Positions 1-9,169 of a stretch of DNA of 64,000 nucleotides are shown here, one piece after another (positions within the stretch are counted from its first letter, which is position 1; every line of letters starts with the position of its first letter). Source of the stretch: Nitrososphaerota archaeon (lineage in GTDB: Archaea; Thermoproteota; Nitrososphaeria; Nitrososphaerales; Nitrosopumilaceae); assembly GCA_028866655.1 (NCBI GenBank), contig JAGWHQ010000001.1, forward strand, positions 115,198-179,197, given 5' to 3'. The translations under genes and the position numbers were made by a program. The notes below the pieces were generated by a model that ran no database searches, was not told the DNA's origin, and saw nothing but the letters and a program-made list of their open reading frames with translations.

Positions 1-2
1 GA

Positions 3-845
3 TACAAGATAGAATCAAAACCAAAGATAGGCTACAGATTACAAACACATACCAATCTTCTTTTACCATGGGAAATCTCAGATGGACTCCAGACAGACAT
101 TATTGGTAGAAAAATATATTATTTTGACAAGATTGATTCAACGCAAAATTTTGCATTAGAGCTTGCTCAAAAACCCCATGAAAACGGCTCTCTAGTCATA
201 GCAGAGAGACAAACACATGGACGGGGTAGACTAAATCGACGATGGGCGTCACCAAAGGGAGGCATATGGATATCTATACTTTTAAAACCAAATTTCGAGT
301 CGTCATATACATCACTATTTCCAATGGTCACATCTCTTGCTCTAGCAGTTTCAATTGAAAAGACTCTAAAGATAAAAACAGAGCTAAAGTGGCCAAATGA
401 CCTTACCATAAAAGGGAAAAAAATTGCAGGCATACTAATTGATGCATCCATAGAATCAAACAAGATAGATTACATCATAATTGGAATAGGAATTAATTTT
501 AAAATTAAACCTGAGATAGTAACAAAATCAATCAAAAGTCAAAGAAATTACGGTATTACAACTTTGATAAAAAAAGATCAAAATGCAAATCCGATTGAGC
601 TTGTACAGCAATTCCTGTTTGAACTTGAACAAAGCTATAACAGAGTAGTATCAGACTCCATCGGACAAATTAGAAAAGAATGGTCCAAGAGATCATCGAC
701 AATTGGAAAAAATATCACTGCAACTACAACTACGGGAATTCTAAAAGGCAAAGCAATAGGAATAGACAAGACAGGTGCATTACTCTTGTCAAACAAAGGC
801 AAAGTACAACGCTTGTTGGCTGGAGATATCACTTACAAAAACTAG
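3..845 (+). CDS. birA: Biotin--[acetyl-CoA-carboxylase] ligase (BirA), 5' truncated by window start
   Basis: Open frame from base 3 (frame of ORF 324..845) reads ...DSTQNFALELAQ...AERQTHGRGRLNRRWASPKGGIWISILL...LKWPNDLTIKGKKIAGILIDAS, typical biotin ligase motifs. Confidence 0.93.
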   Translation, partial: YKIESKPKIGYRLQTHTNLLLPWEISDGLQTDIIGRKIYYFDKIDSTQNFALELAQKPHENGSLVIAERQTHGRGRLNRRWASPKGGIWISILLKPNFESSYTSLFPMVTSLALAVSIEKTLKIKTELKWPNDLTIKGKKIAGILIDASIESNKIDYIIIGIGINFKIKPEIVTKSIKSQRNYGITTLIKKDQNANPIELVQQFLFELEQSYNRVVSDSIGQIRKEWSKRSSTIGKNITATTTTGILKGKAIGIDKTGALLLSNKGKVQRLLAGDITYKN

Positions 846-849
846 AACT

Positions 850-963
850 TTACTTGTGAGAGATCACAATAAGACTGGCACCTATGAGAATTCCTGCCAT
901 TATCTCCATCCAGTGTGGAAGAAGCAGTCGTCTCACAATAGTTTCACCTGCTCCTTGTATCAT
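850..963 (-). CDS. Putative 37-aa single-TM small protein MIQGAGETIVRRLLLPHWMEIMAGILIGASLIVISHK
   Basis: Short intergenic ORF with a hydrophobic segment; no homology assessed. Confidence 0.3.
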   Translation of the reverse strand: MIQGAGETIVRRLLLPHWMEIMAGILIGASLIVISHK

Positions 964-1037
964 ATGACAACGGTTTGAAATTCGTTATAATAGTGTTTTA
1001 TCAGCTAAAATCATTAAAACTCAGCTAATTTGTTTAT

Positions 1038-1057
1038 TGGATCTGCAAACAGATCCA
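1038..1057. other. Perfect 8-bp inverted repeat TGGATCTG-caaa-CAGATCCA
   Basis: Read directly from intergenic sequence upstream of the agmatinase gene. Confidence 0.5.
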
Positions 1058-1095
1058 TATTAGATGCTGCACCAATCTGCGCGCATTTTTAATAA

Positions 1096-1956
1096 TTGCA
1101 AGATCTCAACTATGTGATGAATATTTGCTGGACAAACACAGATAATTTTGATGATGCCGAGATTGTCATCGTCGGAATTCCTGATGAATCAAAGTCTCAT
1201 GCACTTCGCAAGGGAACATCAGAGGCACCACATAAGATAAGAGAAATTTCGTCAATAAGGGATACATACAAGAGAGGAGATGAGATATCTCTTGGCTTGC
1301 CACTTGGTGGAATTACAAAAAAAGTTTATGATTATGGAAACATAGAACGAACTCAGATCGAAGATGCAATAGACAAGATTGTTTCAAGTTCCAAGATTCC
1401 AATATCAATTGGAGGAGACCATTCAATATCAATTGAAATAATTAAATCGGTCTCAAAAAAATACGGCCCCTTGTCTCTAGTATACTTTGATGCACACCCA
1501 GATTTCATTAGTTCAATTCGTGGATACTATGGCTCGGTCTTCAACGATGTCTTGCCATACATCGATGTAAACACCAGCATCCAGATAGGAATCAGGACTC
1601 CTGAGAAAGAAGAAATCGACAATATTAAAAAATACGGTCTAAAGGTTATCACCCCATTTGACATCATTCGAGACGGTATACAAAAAACAGAAGAGACGAT
1701 TCTAAATAAAATAGGCAAAAATGTGTACGTGTCACTTGACATGGATGCAATCGATCCAGCATTTGCACCCGGAGTTTCAGTTCCCGTTCCCCTAGGACTT
1801 GGAAATACCGAAATGACTTTGTTGCTCAAGTCTATTACAAAAAGAGGTATGTGTGGATTTGACATCATGGAGGTATGCCCCAACTATGACATCAAAGACA
1901 GAACATCGCATCTTGCATCAAGAATTATCGGTGAAACAATATCATCCATTGTATAA
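1096..1956 (+). CDS. speB: Agmatinase/arginase (ureohydrolase family)
   Basis: IGGDHSIS, YFDAHPDF, SLDMDAIDPAFAPGVSVPVP metal-binding motifs. Confidence 0.92.
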   Translation: MQDLNYVMNICWTNTDNFDDAEIVIVGIPDESKSHALRKGTSEAPHKIREISSIRDTYKRGDEISLGLPLGGITKKVYDYGNIERTQIEDAIDKIVSSSKIPISIGGDHSISIEIIKSVSKKYGPLSLVYFDAHPDFISSIRGYYGSVFNDVLPYIDVNTSIQIGIRTPEKEEIDNIKKYGLKVITPFDIIRDGIQKTEETILNKIGKNVYVSLDMDAIDPAFAPGVSVPVPLGLGNTEMTLLLKSITKRGMCGFDIMEVCPNYDIKDRTSHLASRIIGETISSIV

Positions 1957-2000
1957 TGCCACGCTAATACTTTTAACTGCCCCACAATTGTTAAAAAATA

Positions 2001-2405
2001 ATGTTTTCCCATTTTACACTAGAGCAAGCAAACAAAATGCTTCCAAGCATAATAGAAAAATTCAACAATGTAGTTGCAATGAAAGACCAAGTTGTAAAAA
2101 TACAATCTGACTTCGAAACAAATCCAAAATACATGGCAAACTTTAAGGATTCAATCATAAAAAAACAAGAACTCAATTCTGCAATAACTAGTTTTTACAA
2201 ATCAATTGAAGATCTAGAAGCAACTGGTGTATCGATCAAAAGTATTGACCAAGGATTGATGGATTTTCCATCACTCATGTTCAACGAAGAGATATGGCTT
2301 TGCTGGAAACAGGGAGAGACTGAAATAAAATTCTGGCATGGAAAAGATGAAGGGTTTAACGGCAGAAAGCCCATAGAAAGTGTCGACTTGGAAAAACTAC
2401 GTTAA
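2001..2405 (+). CDS. DUF2203-like conserved protein
   Basis: HFTLEQANKMLPSI... start and ...EEIWLCWKQGETEIKFWHGKDEGFNGRKPI end. Confidence 0.75.
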   Translation: MFSHFTLEQANKMLPSIIEKFNNVVAMKDQVVKIQSDFETNPKYMANFKDSIIKKQELNSAITSFYKSIEDLEATGVSIKSIDQGLMDFPSLMFNEEIWLCWKQGETEIKFWHGKDEGFNGRKPIESVDLEKLR

Positions 2406-2449
2406 CAATCCAAGCATATATCAAAATAATCCATATTTGCAACAATATC

Positions 2450-3352
2450 ATGCTAAAAGTTTGGCTTCGAGCTGTTAGGATAAGATTTCTTCTTGCATCA
2501 ATCATTTCTGTATGTCTTGGTCTTGCAATAAATGGTTGGCAGAACAAGACAATTGATATCGGATTTGCAGCACTAACATTTGTAGGAGTAGCCGCACTGC
2601 ATGCAAGTGTAGATTTACTCAATGATTATTGGGACTATAAACGACAGATAGACACAGATACAAAAAGAACAAAGTTCAGTGGCGGAACAGGAGTTCTACC
2701 AGAAGGACTACTCAAACCAAAACAGGTGTACCGAGCAGGTGTATTGATGTTGATACTAGGCTCTGCAGTTGGGGCATTTTTCATATTTGAAAGAGGAATA
2801 ACAATAGCAGTGATTCTTGGATTTGCAATTGTTTCAATTTATTTTTATTCTACACGAATAGTAGATTCTGGCCTTGGCGAAATATTTGTCGCAATAAAGG
2901 GTTCCACGATAGTACTTGGCACATATTTTGTACAAAGTTCACACATAACACTAGAACCAGTTATTGCAGGAATTGTGTCAGGCATATTATCATCAACTGT
3001 TCTCTTTGTAAATTCATTTCCTGATTTTGATGCAGACAAGAAACACGGTAGAAAGACACTTGTTATAATACTTGGAAAACAAAAAGCCGCTGCTGCAGTA
3101 TGGGTTTTTCCAAGTATTATTTATGGAATCATCGTGATTGCTGCCATACTGGGAATATTTCCAATGATATCTCTAATCACACTAGGAACAATCCCCATGG
3201 CAATAAAATCAGCAAAGTCATTGAAGAAAAATTATGAAAATGTAGAAGAACTTGTCCCAGTGATGCAAGGATTTGTCACATATAGCAGGATAACAGGTGC
3301 ATTGTTTGTCATTTCGTTTCTAATTGATATTTTGTTAAAGATTCCACAGTAG
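2450..3352 (+). CDS. UbiA-family prenyltransferase (MenA-like)
   Basis: NDYWDYKRQIDTDT aspartate-rich motif, multiple TM segments, second DFDADKKHGRKTL motif. Confidence 0.85.
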   Translation: MLKVWLRAVRIRFLLASIISVCLGLAINGWQNKTIDIGFAALTFVGVAALHASVDLLNDYWDYKRQIDTDTKRTKFSGGTGVLPEGLLKPKQVYRAGVLMLILGSAVGAFFIFERGITIAVILGFAIVSIYFYSTRIVDSGLGEIFVAIKGSTIVLGTYFVQSSHITLEPVIAGIVSGILSSTVLFVNSFPDFDADKKHGRKTLVIILGKQKAAAAVWVFPSIIYGIIVIAAILGIFPMISLITLGTIPMAIKSAKSLKKNYENVEELVPVMQGFVTYSRITGALFVISFLIDILLKIPQ

Positions 3353-3383
3353 GATTAAATCGTCCACATTCTAATCTAGACAC

Positions 3384-4484
3384 ATGATCCCAGGTCATGC
3401 AACACAAGAGGGTACCGCAGGTTTTGCAAAGAGGCAATCAAAGGTATCAAATAATCATTTCAAGCAATTTGCAGGCCTTACATTATCATCGGTTGGAATT
3501 GGGACATATCTTGGCAATCTAGATGATTCAACAGACGGTCTAGTCTCAAATGCAATAAAAACATCTGTCAAATCAGGAATTAACGTAATTGATACTGCAA
3601 TCAATTACAGAGCACAAAAAGCAGAAAGGTCAGTTGGAAAAGCAATTGCAGAATTTGTACAATCAGGTGATGCAAGAAGAGAAGAGATCTTCATCAGTAC
3701 AAAAAATGGATATGTTACAAACGATGGTGACATCAATGAAGAATTTTGGGTCAACATACAAAATACACTAGTAAAGCCAGGCGTGATAAAATCAGGAGAT
3801 ATCTCATCAGGGTATCACTGTATGACAGTACCATATCTTCAGGACCAACTAAATCGCAGCATGAAAAATCTTGGACTAGATTGCATAGACCTCATGTACA
3901 TACATAATGCTGCAGAAGGTCAGCTTCAAGACATTTCAAAAGAAGAATTTGCAAAAAAACTAAAAGATGTTTTCGAGTTTTATGAAACTCAAAGAAAGAA
4001 GGGCACGATAAAATATTACGGAATGGCCACATGGGAGTGTTTCAGAGTTCCAGATAATCATGCACAATATCTTTCAATCATAGACATTGTAAATATTGCA
4101 AAGCAAGTTGGCGGACAAGACAATGGGTTTAGGTTTATCCAGTTGCCATACAACATGTATCTTGATCAAGCACTAACTCTAAAGAGTCAAAACTCCAACC
4201 AGAATACAATATTAGAATCATGCATGCAACTTGGCATAGGAGTATTTGCAAGTGTTCCACTCATGCAAGCCAAATTGCTTGCACCAAACATTTTGCCAGA
4301 GTTTGGAAATTTATCAAAGCCATCACATAGAGCAATGCAGTTTGTCAGGTCCACTCCAGGAATTATCGCTCCACTTGTAGGTCAAAAATCACAAGAACAT
4401 GTGAAAGAAAATCTTGAATTTTTGGAAACTCCAGTTCTAAGTGAGACTGAATTTACAGATTTGGTAAAAAAATTGTCATCGTGA
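3384..4484 (+). CDS. Aldo/keto reductase family protein
   Basis: GIGTYLG...VIDTAINYR...LGLDCIDLMYIHN...YGMATWE. Confidence 0.85.
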   Translation: MIPGHATQEGTAGFAKRQSKVSNNHFKQFAGLTLSSVGIGTYLGNLDDSTDGLVSNAIKTSVKSGINVIDTAINYRAQKAERSVGKAIAEFVQSGDARREEIFISTKNGYVTNDGDINEEFWVNIQNTLVKPGVIKSGDISSGYHCMTVPYLQDQLNRSMKNLGLDCIDLMYIHNAAEGQLQDISKEEFAKKLKDVFEFYETQRKKGTIKYYGMATWECFRVPDNHAQYLSIIDIVNIAKQVGGQDNGFRFIQLPYNMYLDQALTLKSQNSNQNTILESCMQLGIGVFASVPLMQAKLLAPNILPEFGNLSKPSHRAMQFVRSTPGIIAPLVGQKSQEHVKENLEFLETPVLSETEFTDLVKKLSS

Positions 4485-4581
4485 TTACCAAATTTTCTTA
4501 TTTGTAGACCCAAAACACCATCGGAAGCATATGGCATATTTTATAAGATCTTGTTTTCCATCAGAGCATGAAGAGAAGAAA

Positions 4582-6132
4582 ATGGAACAAAATACAATAG
4601 ATAATGTGTTGCTAGAGCGCTTTGAAAATGAGATATTGAGTAAGGTTCCACACCTAGAAAAGTCAGGTGGAACAACGGTTGTAAATTCAACACCCATGAT
4701 CGACATTACGAAAGATCTGAAAGAGTGTGCAAAAAAAGAGTTTGGCCTAAATCTAGATGATAAAGACATTCAAGTTTTTGGCAAGTTTGATTCAAACTTG
4801 TTAGCAGGCTCTATCAAAGTAAGACCGGCAGTAAACATAATTCATGACGCCATTACCACAGGAAAACTTGCAAGTGGACAGACAATATTTGAAGCAACTT
4901 CAGGTAACTTTGGCATAGCACTAGGGCAGTTATCCAAAATTGGATTAGATGTAGTTGCCCTTGTTTCAAGAAAACTTCAGGAAGGAGTATTTGAAGAATT
5001 AAGAAATGAAAAAATTCGCATCATAAATTTGGACATGGATATATGTCCTGCTCCAGGAATGAAAGATAGTCCAAATGTTTTGGCAGCAAGAGCAACAGCT
5101 GCAAACATTAGATCACAATTATCTGAACTTGGTTTTGACCCAACTGTTTTTGACAATGCAAGTACGGAAGCACATGCTTTGTTAGCAAAACAAGACATCA
5201 TAAACCTGGCAAAACTATTAGCAAAGATCTACAATTGTTTTTGTCCAGAACAGTATGATAATGAAATGAATGTTGACGTGCACAGAAAAGTTACAGCCGC
5301 AGAGATAGACCAGAAACTATATGAAAAAGGACAATCACTAGAAAACTTTAGAATTGCATGCACTTTTGGCACAGGTGGTACATCTGGAGGCCTAAGTAGA
5401 TACGTGTCCGAAAAATATGGAAAAAAATCAGTACATGTAGTATTTCCACTTGGTGGACAAGATGTTGCAGGAATTAGAACAAAAGACAAAGCATCTGGTT
5501 TAAAGTTTTACGAGCCTGATCAATATGCAGGACAGCATGAAGTAGACTTTGAAGATGCAAAACGTTTGCTAAAGTTTTTTGTAGGCAAGGGCCACGACAT
5601 GGGCGAAAGCAGTGCACTTGCACTATATGCAGTAATGCAAATGGCAAACTTTGGAGGTTTTGGAGGCAAGTTTGTTGTAATTGTTGCTGATGGAATACAA
5701 AAATACAAAAAGAATCTTGTAGATGTAGGAAAGAAACAAAGTCGTATTCAGGTTTCACTTCAAGAAGCAGTATCAAGTGTAGGCGACTATGATAAGGTAA
5801 TTTGGGTTCATCCTCAATATACTCCACGTGAAGAAGGAATAGAGTTACTTGCACAAACTCTTGGCATTGATAAAAGCAAAGTCTTTGTGCCAAAAGCAAG
5901 AGATGTTGAAAGAATGCTTGCAACACAACAAATTCCAGACGAGTTGAATAAAGCTCTAGAAGGCTCTCGCAAATCATTACTTGTGTGTATGGCAGGATAC
6001 ACTTCTCTAAATGCAGTCAAAGTACTTGGAGGTAAAGGCATTGCAACTGAAAGTTTGACCGGAGGAATATCTGCACTTGCTCAAGGAAAAGGTAAACAAA
6101 TGCCTGAAATCATACGGGTGGCCACAGAATAG
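4582..6132 (+). CDS. PLP-dependent cysteine-synthase-like enzyme with C-terminal rhodanese-like region
   Basis: GSIKVRPA PLP-Lys region, EATSGNFGIALG, GTGGTSGGLSRY; C-terminal SLLVCMAGYTSLNAVKVLGGKGIATESLTGGISALAQ. TATA-like sequence lies inside the longer ORF, so the start is placed at MEQNT (4582). Confidence 0.85.
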   Translation: MEQNTIDNVLLERFENEILSKVPHLEKSGGTTVVNSTPMIDITKDLKECAKKEFGLNLDDKDIQVFGKFDSNLLAGSIKVRPAVNIIHDAITTGKLASGQTIFEATSGNFGIALGQLSKIGLDVVALVSRKLQEGVFEELRNEKIRIINLDMDICPAPGMKDSPNVLAARATAANIRSQLSELGFDPTVFDNASTEAHALLAKQDIINLAKLLAKIYNCFCPEQYDNEMNVDVHRKVTAAEIDQKLYEKGQSLENFRIACTFGTGGTSGGLSRYVSEKYGKKSVHVVFPLGGQDVAGIRTKDKASGLKFYEPDQYAGQHEVDFEDAKRLLKFFVGKGHDMGESSALALYAVMQMANFGGFGGKFVVIVADGIQKYKKNLVDVGKKQSRIQVSLQEAVSSVGDYDKVIWVHPQYTPREEGIELLAQTLGIDKSKVFVPKARDVERMLATQQIPDELNKALEGSRKSLLVCMAGYTSLNAVKVLGGKGIATESLTGGISALAQGKGKQMPEIIRVATE

Positions 6133-6134
6133 AC

Positions 6135-6521
6135 ATGCACTCTGAGAAAATAGTTAGTTTTCAAAACAAGAACAAGGATTTGAATCAGTTAGCACAACAA
6201 ATAGTAACAATGCTAGATGCGGACGGATACAAGACCCAGTTGACAACAAATTCCCCAATTGGAATAATAATCCAAGCACAGAAAGCAGGCATTCTTAGAG
6301 ATATAATCACAGCAGATCGAGCATTTACAATAATGATTACTGGAAATCAAGACAACTTTGCAATACACATTGGAATAGGCAAGTGGGTGCAAAACATTGC
6401 TGTTGCAGTTGCAGAGACATTACTCTTGTCAGTATTGTTTCTAGCAATAGATATTCCAGAGATGTTGTGGACACGACATGTAGAAAATGAGATATTACAG
6501 AAAATAATCCAGTTAGTATAA
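6135..6521 (+). CDS. Hypothetical protein with C-terminal hydrophobic segment
   Basis: ORF immediately downstream of the PLP enzyme, likely co-transcribed. Confidence 0.6.
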   Translation: MHSEKIVSFQNKNKDLNQLAQQIVTMLDADGYKTQLTTNSPIGIIIQAQKAGILRDIITADRAFTIMITGNQDNFAIHIGIGKWVQNIAVAVAETLLLSVLFLAIDIPEMLWTRHVENEILQKIIQLV

Positions 6522-6677
6522 TCTAGTTTTTACCATCAAAATTATTATTTCAGACATGCAAAATGCATTTTAGGCATAATACAACCTAATTCCAAGTTAT
6601 GAAGGTCGCATCTTTTTGTAGCCAGATCATGGTTTTAAGATGTAAGTTTTAAATACAAACGTCAGACGAGTCTCAAT

Positions 6678-6824
6678 ATGCCAGTTGATCCAGTATGTGG
6701 AATTGAACTAGATGAAAGTCTTGCCCTGGTTCATGAATATGAAGGCAAAAAATATTATTTTTGCTGCCATGGATGCAAGAGGATTTTTACTAGAAAGCCA
6801 AACAAGTGGAAGAAATCTAAATAG
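6678..6824 (+). CDS. 48-aa YHS-domain protein MPVDPVCGIELDESLALVHEYEGKKYYFCCHGCKRIFTRKPNKWKKSK
   Basis: DPVCG...YYFCCHGCKRIF YHS/TRASH-type Cys motif; absent from supplied ORF track because of size. Confidence 0.85.
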   Translation: MPVDPVCGIELDESLALVHEYEGKKYYFCCHGCKRIFTRKPNKWKKSK

Positions 6825-7764
6825 GAAAACTTCCACACATGCGACAAAAGTGGGAACCAGGTTTTAGAGAATAATTACAATTTGGACATTTAAAGTCAGA
6901 CTTGCCCAGAGTGTGAGGCATGTCAAAGTACTTGCGGTATATTTCGTAATAGTATAACGATTCCTTGGAAGACAAGGTCACTTTTTCTTTTTCTGCACAA
7001 TGTCTTGATTTGGCAGCAAATACAGAGTCAGTTATGACACCATCAAGAAAAGATGTCAGGCCACTTGTGCCAGAACCGTCCTGCATCGCAGATTTATCTC
7101 TCCAAGCAATTGATTTAGGTAGATCATTTTCAAAAGCCTTGCGAAGTATCCATTTTCCGTATTTTTTACCATTCTCTTCATGCACCTTGAGATCTGGTGC
7201 GATCTTTTTTACATACTCGGATACTGCATCATCCAAAAACGGAGTGTGCAATGTAATTCCAATTGATTTTGATATAGCCTTTGATGGAAAATGCATTACA
7301 CTCCAAATACGTTCTAGATCTTTTTCAAGTTCCATCGGAGACATTTTCTTGAAGAAATTATATCCTGCAAAAAGCTCATCTGCCCCATCACCAGTCATAA
7401 TGGATTGAAATCCATGTTCCTTTGCAGTCTTCATTGTAAGATATACAACAATATTATTTCTGATCTCAATTGGGTTGAACACCTCTAGTATTTTGATCGT
7501 ATCTTCTGCAGCCAAAAGAAGGGAATTCACATCAGCAGTTATGACATCAAGTTTTAGACCATACAGTTTTGCCACAAGCTGAGCATGTACCAGATCTGTT
7601 GAAGGAAAATCTTTGGCAACCATTGCAAATGCTCTAGTTTCCTTGTTTACGCATGAAGCAAGAATTGAACTGTCAAGCCCTCCAGAGAGTGCGATAGAAT
7701 CACACTTGTGGTTTTGTACAGATTTAGTTACAAGAGTATTGATCTTTTGTAAAATTTCTTCCAA
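6817..7764 (-). CDS. Asparagine synthetase-like PP-loop protein without glutaminase domain, with C-terminal zinc ribbon
   Basis: SGGLDSSILAS, GDGADELFAGY; C-terminal CPNCNYSLKPGSHFCRMCG; no N-terminal Ntn glutaminase domain. Confidence 0.88.
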   Translation of the reverse strand: MEEILQKINTLVTKSVQNHKCDSIALSGGLDSSILASCVNKETRAFAMVAKDFPSTDLVHAQLVAKLYGLKLDVITADVNSLLLAAEDTIKILEVFNPIEIRNNIVVYLTMKTAKEHGFQSIMTGDGADELFAGYNFFKKMSPMELEKDLERIWSVMHFPSKAISKSIGITLHTPFLDDAVSEYVKKIAPDLKVHEENGKKYGKWILRKAFENDLPKSIAWRDKSAMQDGSGTSGLTSFLDGVITDSVFAAKSRHCAEKEKVTLSSKESLYYYEIYRKYFDMPHTLGKSDFKCPNCNYSLKPGSHFCRMCGSFPI

Positions 7765-7849
7765 TTAACAGATCTTTTCACACCCTCTAAAAAAAGTCAT
7801 CATGAAAAATATGACTAGGTTTAAATATTTTATAACAACATTTTTGCAT

Positions 7850-8266
7850 ATGCTTCTCCCGTCAGAGATAGAAACCAAGACTCTCATACCCGCACTCAGA
7901 GCAATACTTGCAAAAAAACTGATTGAAGAACACAAGATAAGAGAAGAAGAGGTTTCAAAATTATTGGGAGTGACCCAGGCAGCTATTAGCAATTACGTAA
8001 GGGGGACAAGGGGCGATCCAGTCTTGATAAACAAGTTATTATCCGTAAAAGAAGTATCAGATATGATAAACGACATTTCAAACAATCTTGCATCAAAGAT
8101 GGCATACACCCCAGCAAGTCTTTCAAAGTTCATTGGTCTTTGCAATTACATCAAGTCAAGCTTGTTGATATGTGACATTCATCACAAACTTGAATCAAAC
8201 ATAGATGAGGCAGTCTGTAAAGAATGTGAAAACATGCTCTTGAAAGGACCAGGTAGTTCTTTCTAG
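7850..8266 (+). CDS. XRE/HTH-type transcriptional regulator
   Basis: EEEVSKLLGVTQAAISNYVRGTRGDP helix-turn-helix; start moved to MLLPSE because TTTAAATATTTT TATA-like box sits at ~7820. Confidence 0.85.
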   Translation: MLLPSEIETKTLIPALRAILAKKLIEEHKIREEEVSKLLGVTQAAISNYVRGTRGDPVLINKLLSVKEVSDMINDISNNLASKMAYTPASLSKFIGLCNYIKSSLLICDIHHKLESNIDEAVCKECENMLLKGPGSSF

Positions 8267-8619
8267 TTTGTTTTTGTTACAGTAATTTTAATAATGGATA
8301 CCAGCGGTCTATCTTTTTCTTCTTCACTATCTACAACAATATCAACAATTTTTGAATTTCCCTTCATCATGTTTTCAGTCACAATGTTTGCAACTGCTAC
8401 TGCAGTAGGTATTGCCTGACCACGAGCTAAAAGCGTGACTGTCTTGTATTTTACAAGTTCAGATAAAAGATCGAGTGCACATGGTACAATATCTTGTTGA
8501 TAAATTGTTATTGTACGGCCTTCAGGATTGGCAGGATCATTTAACTGGATTTTTTCTACACCGCTCAACAAAACTCTACCACCACCATTTATGCATTCTA
8601 TTAAAGTCTTATCGACCAA
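8263..8619 (-). CDS. albA: Alba-family DNA/RNA-binding protein
   Basis: VTLLARGQAIPTAVAVANIVTENMMKGNSKIVDIVVDSE resembles the Alba core. Confidence 0.75.
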   Translation of the reverse strand: MVDKTLIECINGGGRVLLSGVEKIQLNDPANPEGRTITIYQQDIVPCALDLLSELVKYKTVTLLARGQAIPTAVAVANIVTENMMKGNSKIVDIVVDSEEEKDRPLVSIIKITVTKTN

Positions 8620-8626
8620 TCATCCA

Positions 8627-9130
8627 TTAGTCGAAAAGATCGATTGGAATATTTTGAAAGTCGCCGTTTGGTAAAACTCGTCTAATTGTAATTGGAATAA
8701 CACGTTTTTCAAGTTCAGCATATGCAAGATCAAGTGATGTTGCAACATCTTTTGGTACAGATATGAACGGGGGTGCGCCAAGAGACAATTGTAGTGCACG
8801 TGCACCAAGTATTCTTGCTTTCTCGAATCTTGTGAGTGTTGGAGGACCAATCATTACTTTGCCCTTGCCTGTAGTTTCATACTCTACTACTTCATGTACT
8901 GGATCAATGTCAATAATTTCACGAGCATCAATTATCTTTCGCAATCTCTCTTGTTCTGCAATCTCTTCTGCACTAAGCTCTTTCTTGCCTTTCTTGCCAG
9001 GCTTGACCTCTTCCTCTTCTTCAGATTGAGCTTCAGTTGTTTCAACTACAATAGGAGCTATTGGTTCTTCTTCTTCTACTGGCTGAACCTCTTCGGTATC
9101 TACACTTACTTCCTCAGGTTCATCCGACAT
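8627..9130 (-). CDS. rpoK: DNA-directed RNA polymerase subunit K (Rpo6) with long acidic N-terminal extension
   Basis: PPTLTRFEKARILGARALQLSLGAPPFI...DLAYAELEKRVIPITIRRVLPNG. Confidence 0.93.
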   Translation of the reverse strand: MSDEPEEVSVDTEEVQPVEEEEPIAPIVVETTEAQSEEEEEVKPGKKGKKELSAEEIAEQERLRKIIDAREIIDIDPVHEVVEYETTGKGKVMIGPPTLTRFEKARILGARALQLSLGAPPFISVPKDVATSLDLAYAELEKRVIPITIRRVLPNGDFQNIPIDLFD

Positions 9131-9169
9131 TGAGAACTTGGATAAAGAAACGTTATATATTCATAATCC

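Noticed and set aside
5474-5977. 167-aa minus-strand ORF
   Set aside because: Antisense to the well-supported PLP enzyme; Leu/Gln-rich composition is typical of spurious antisense frames.
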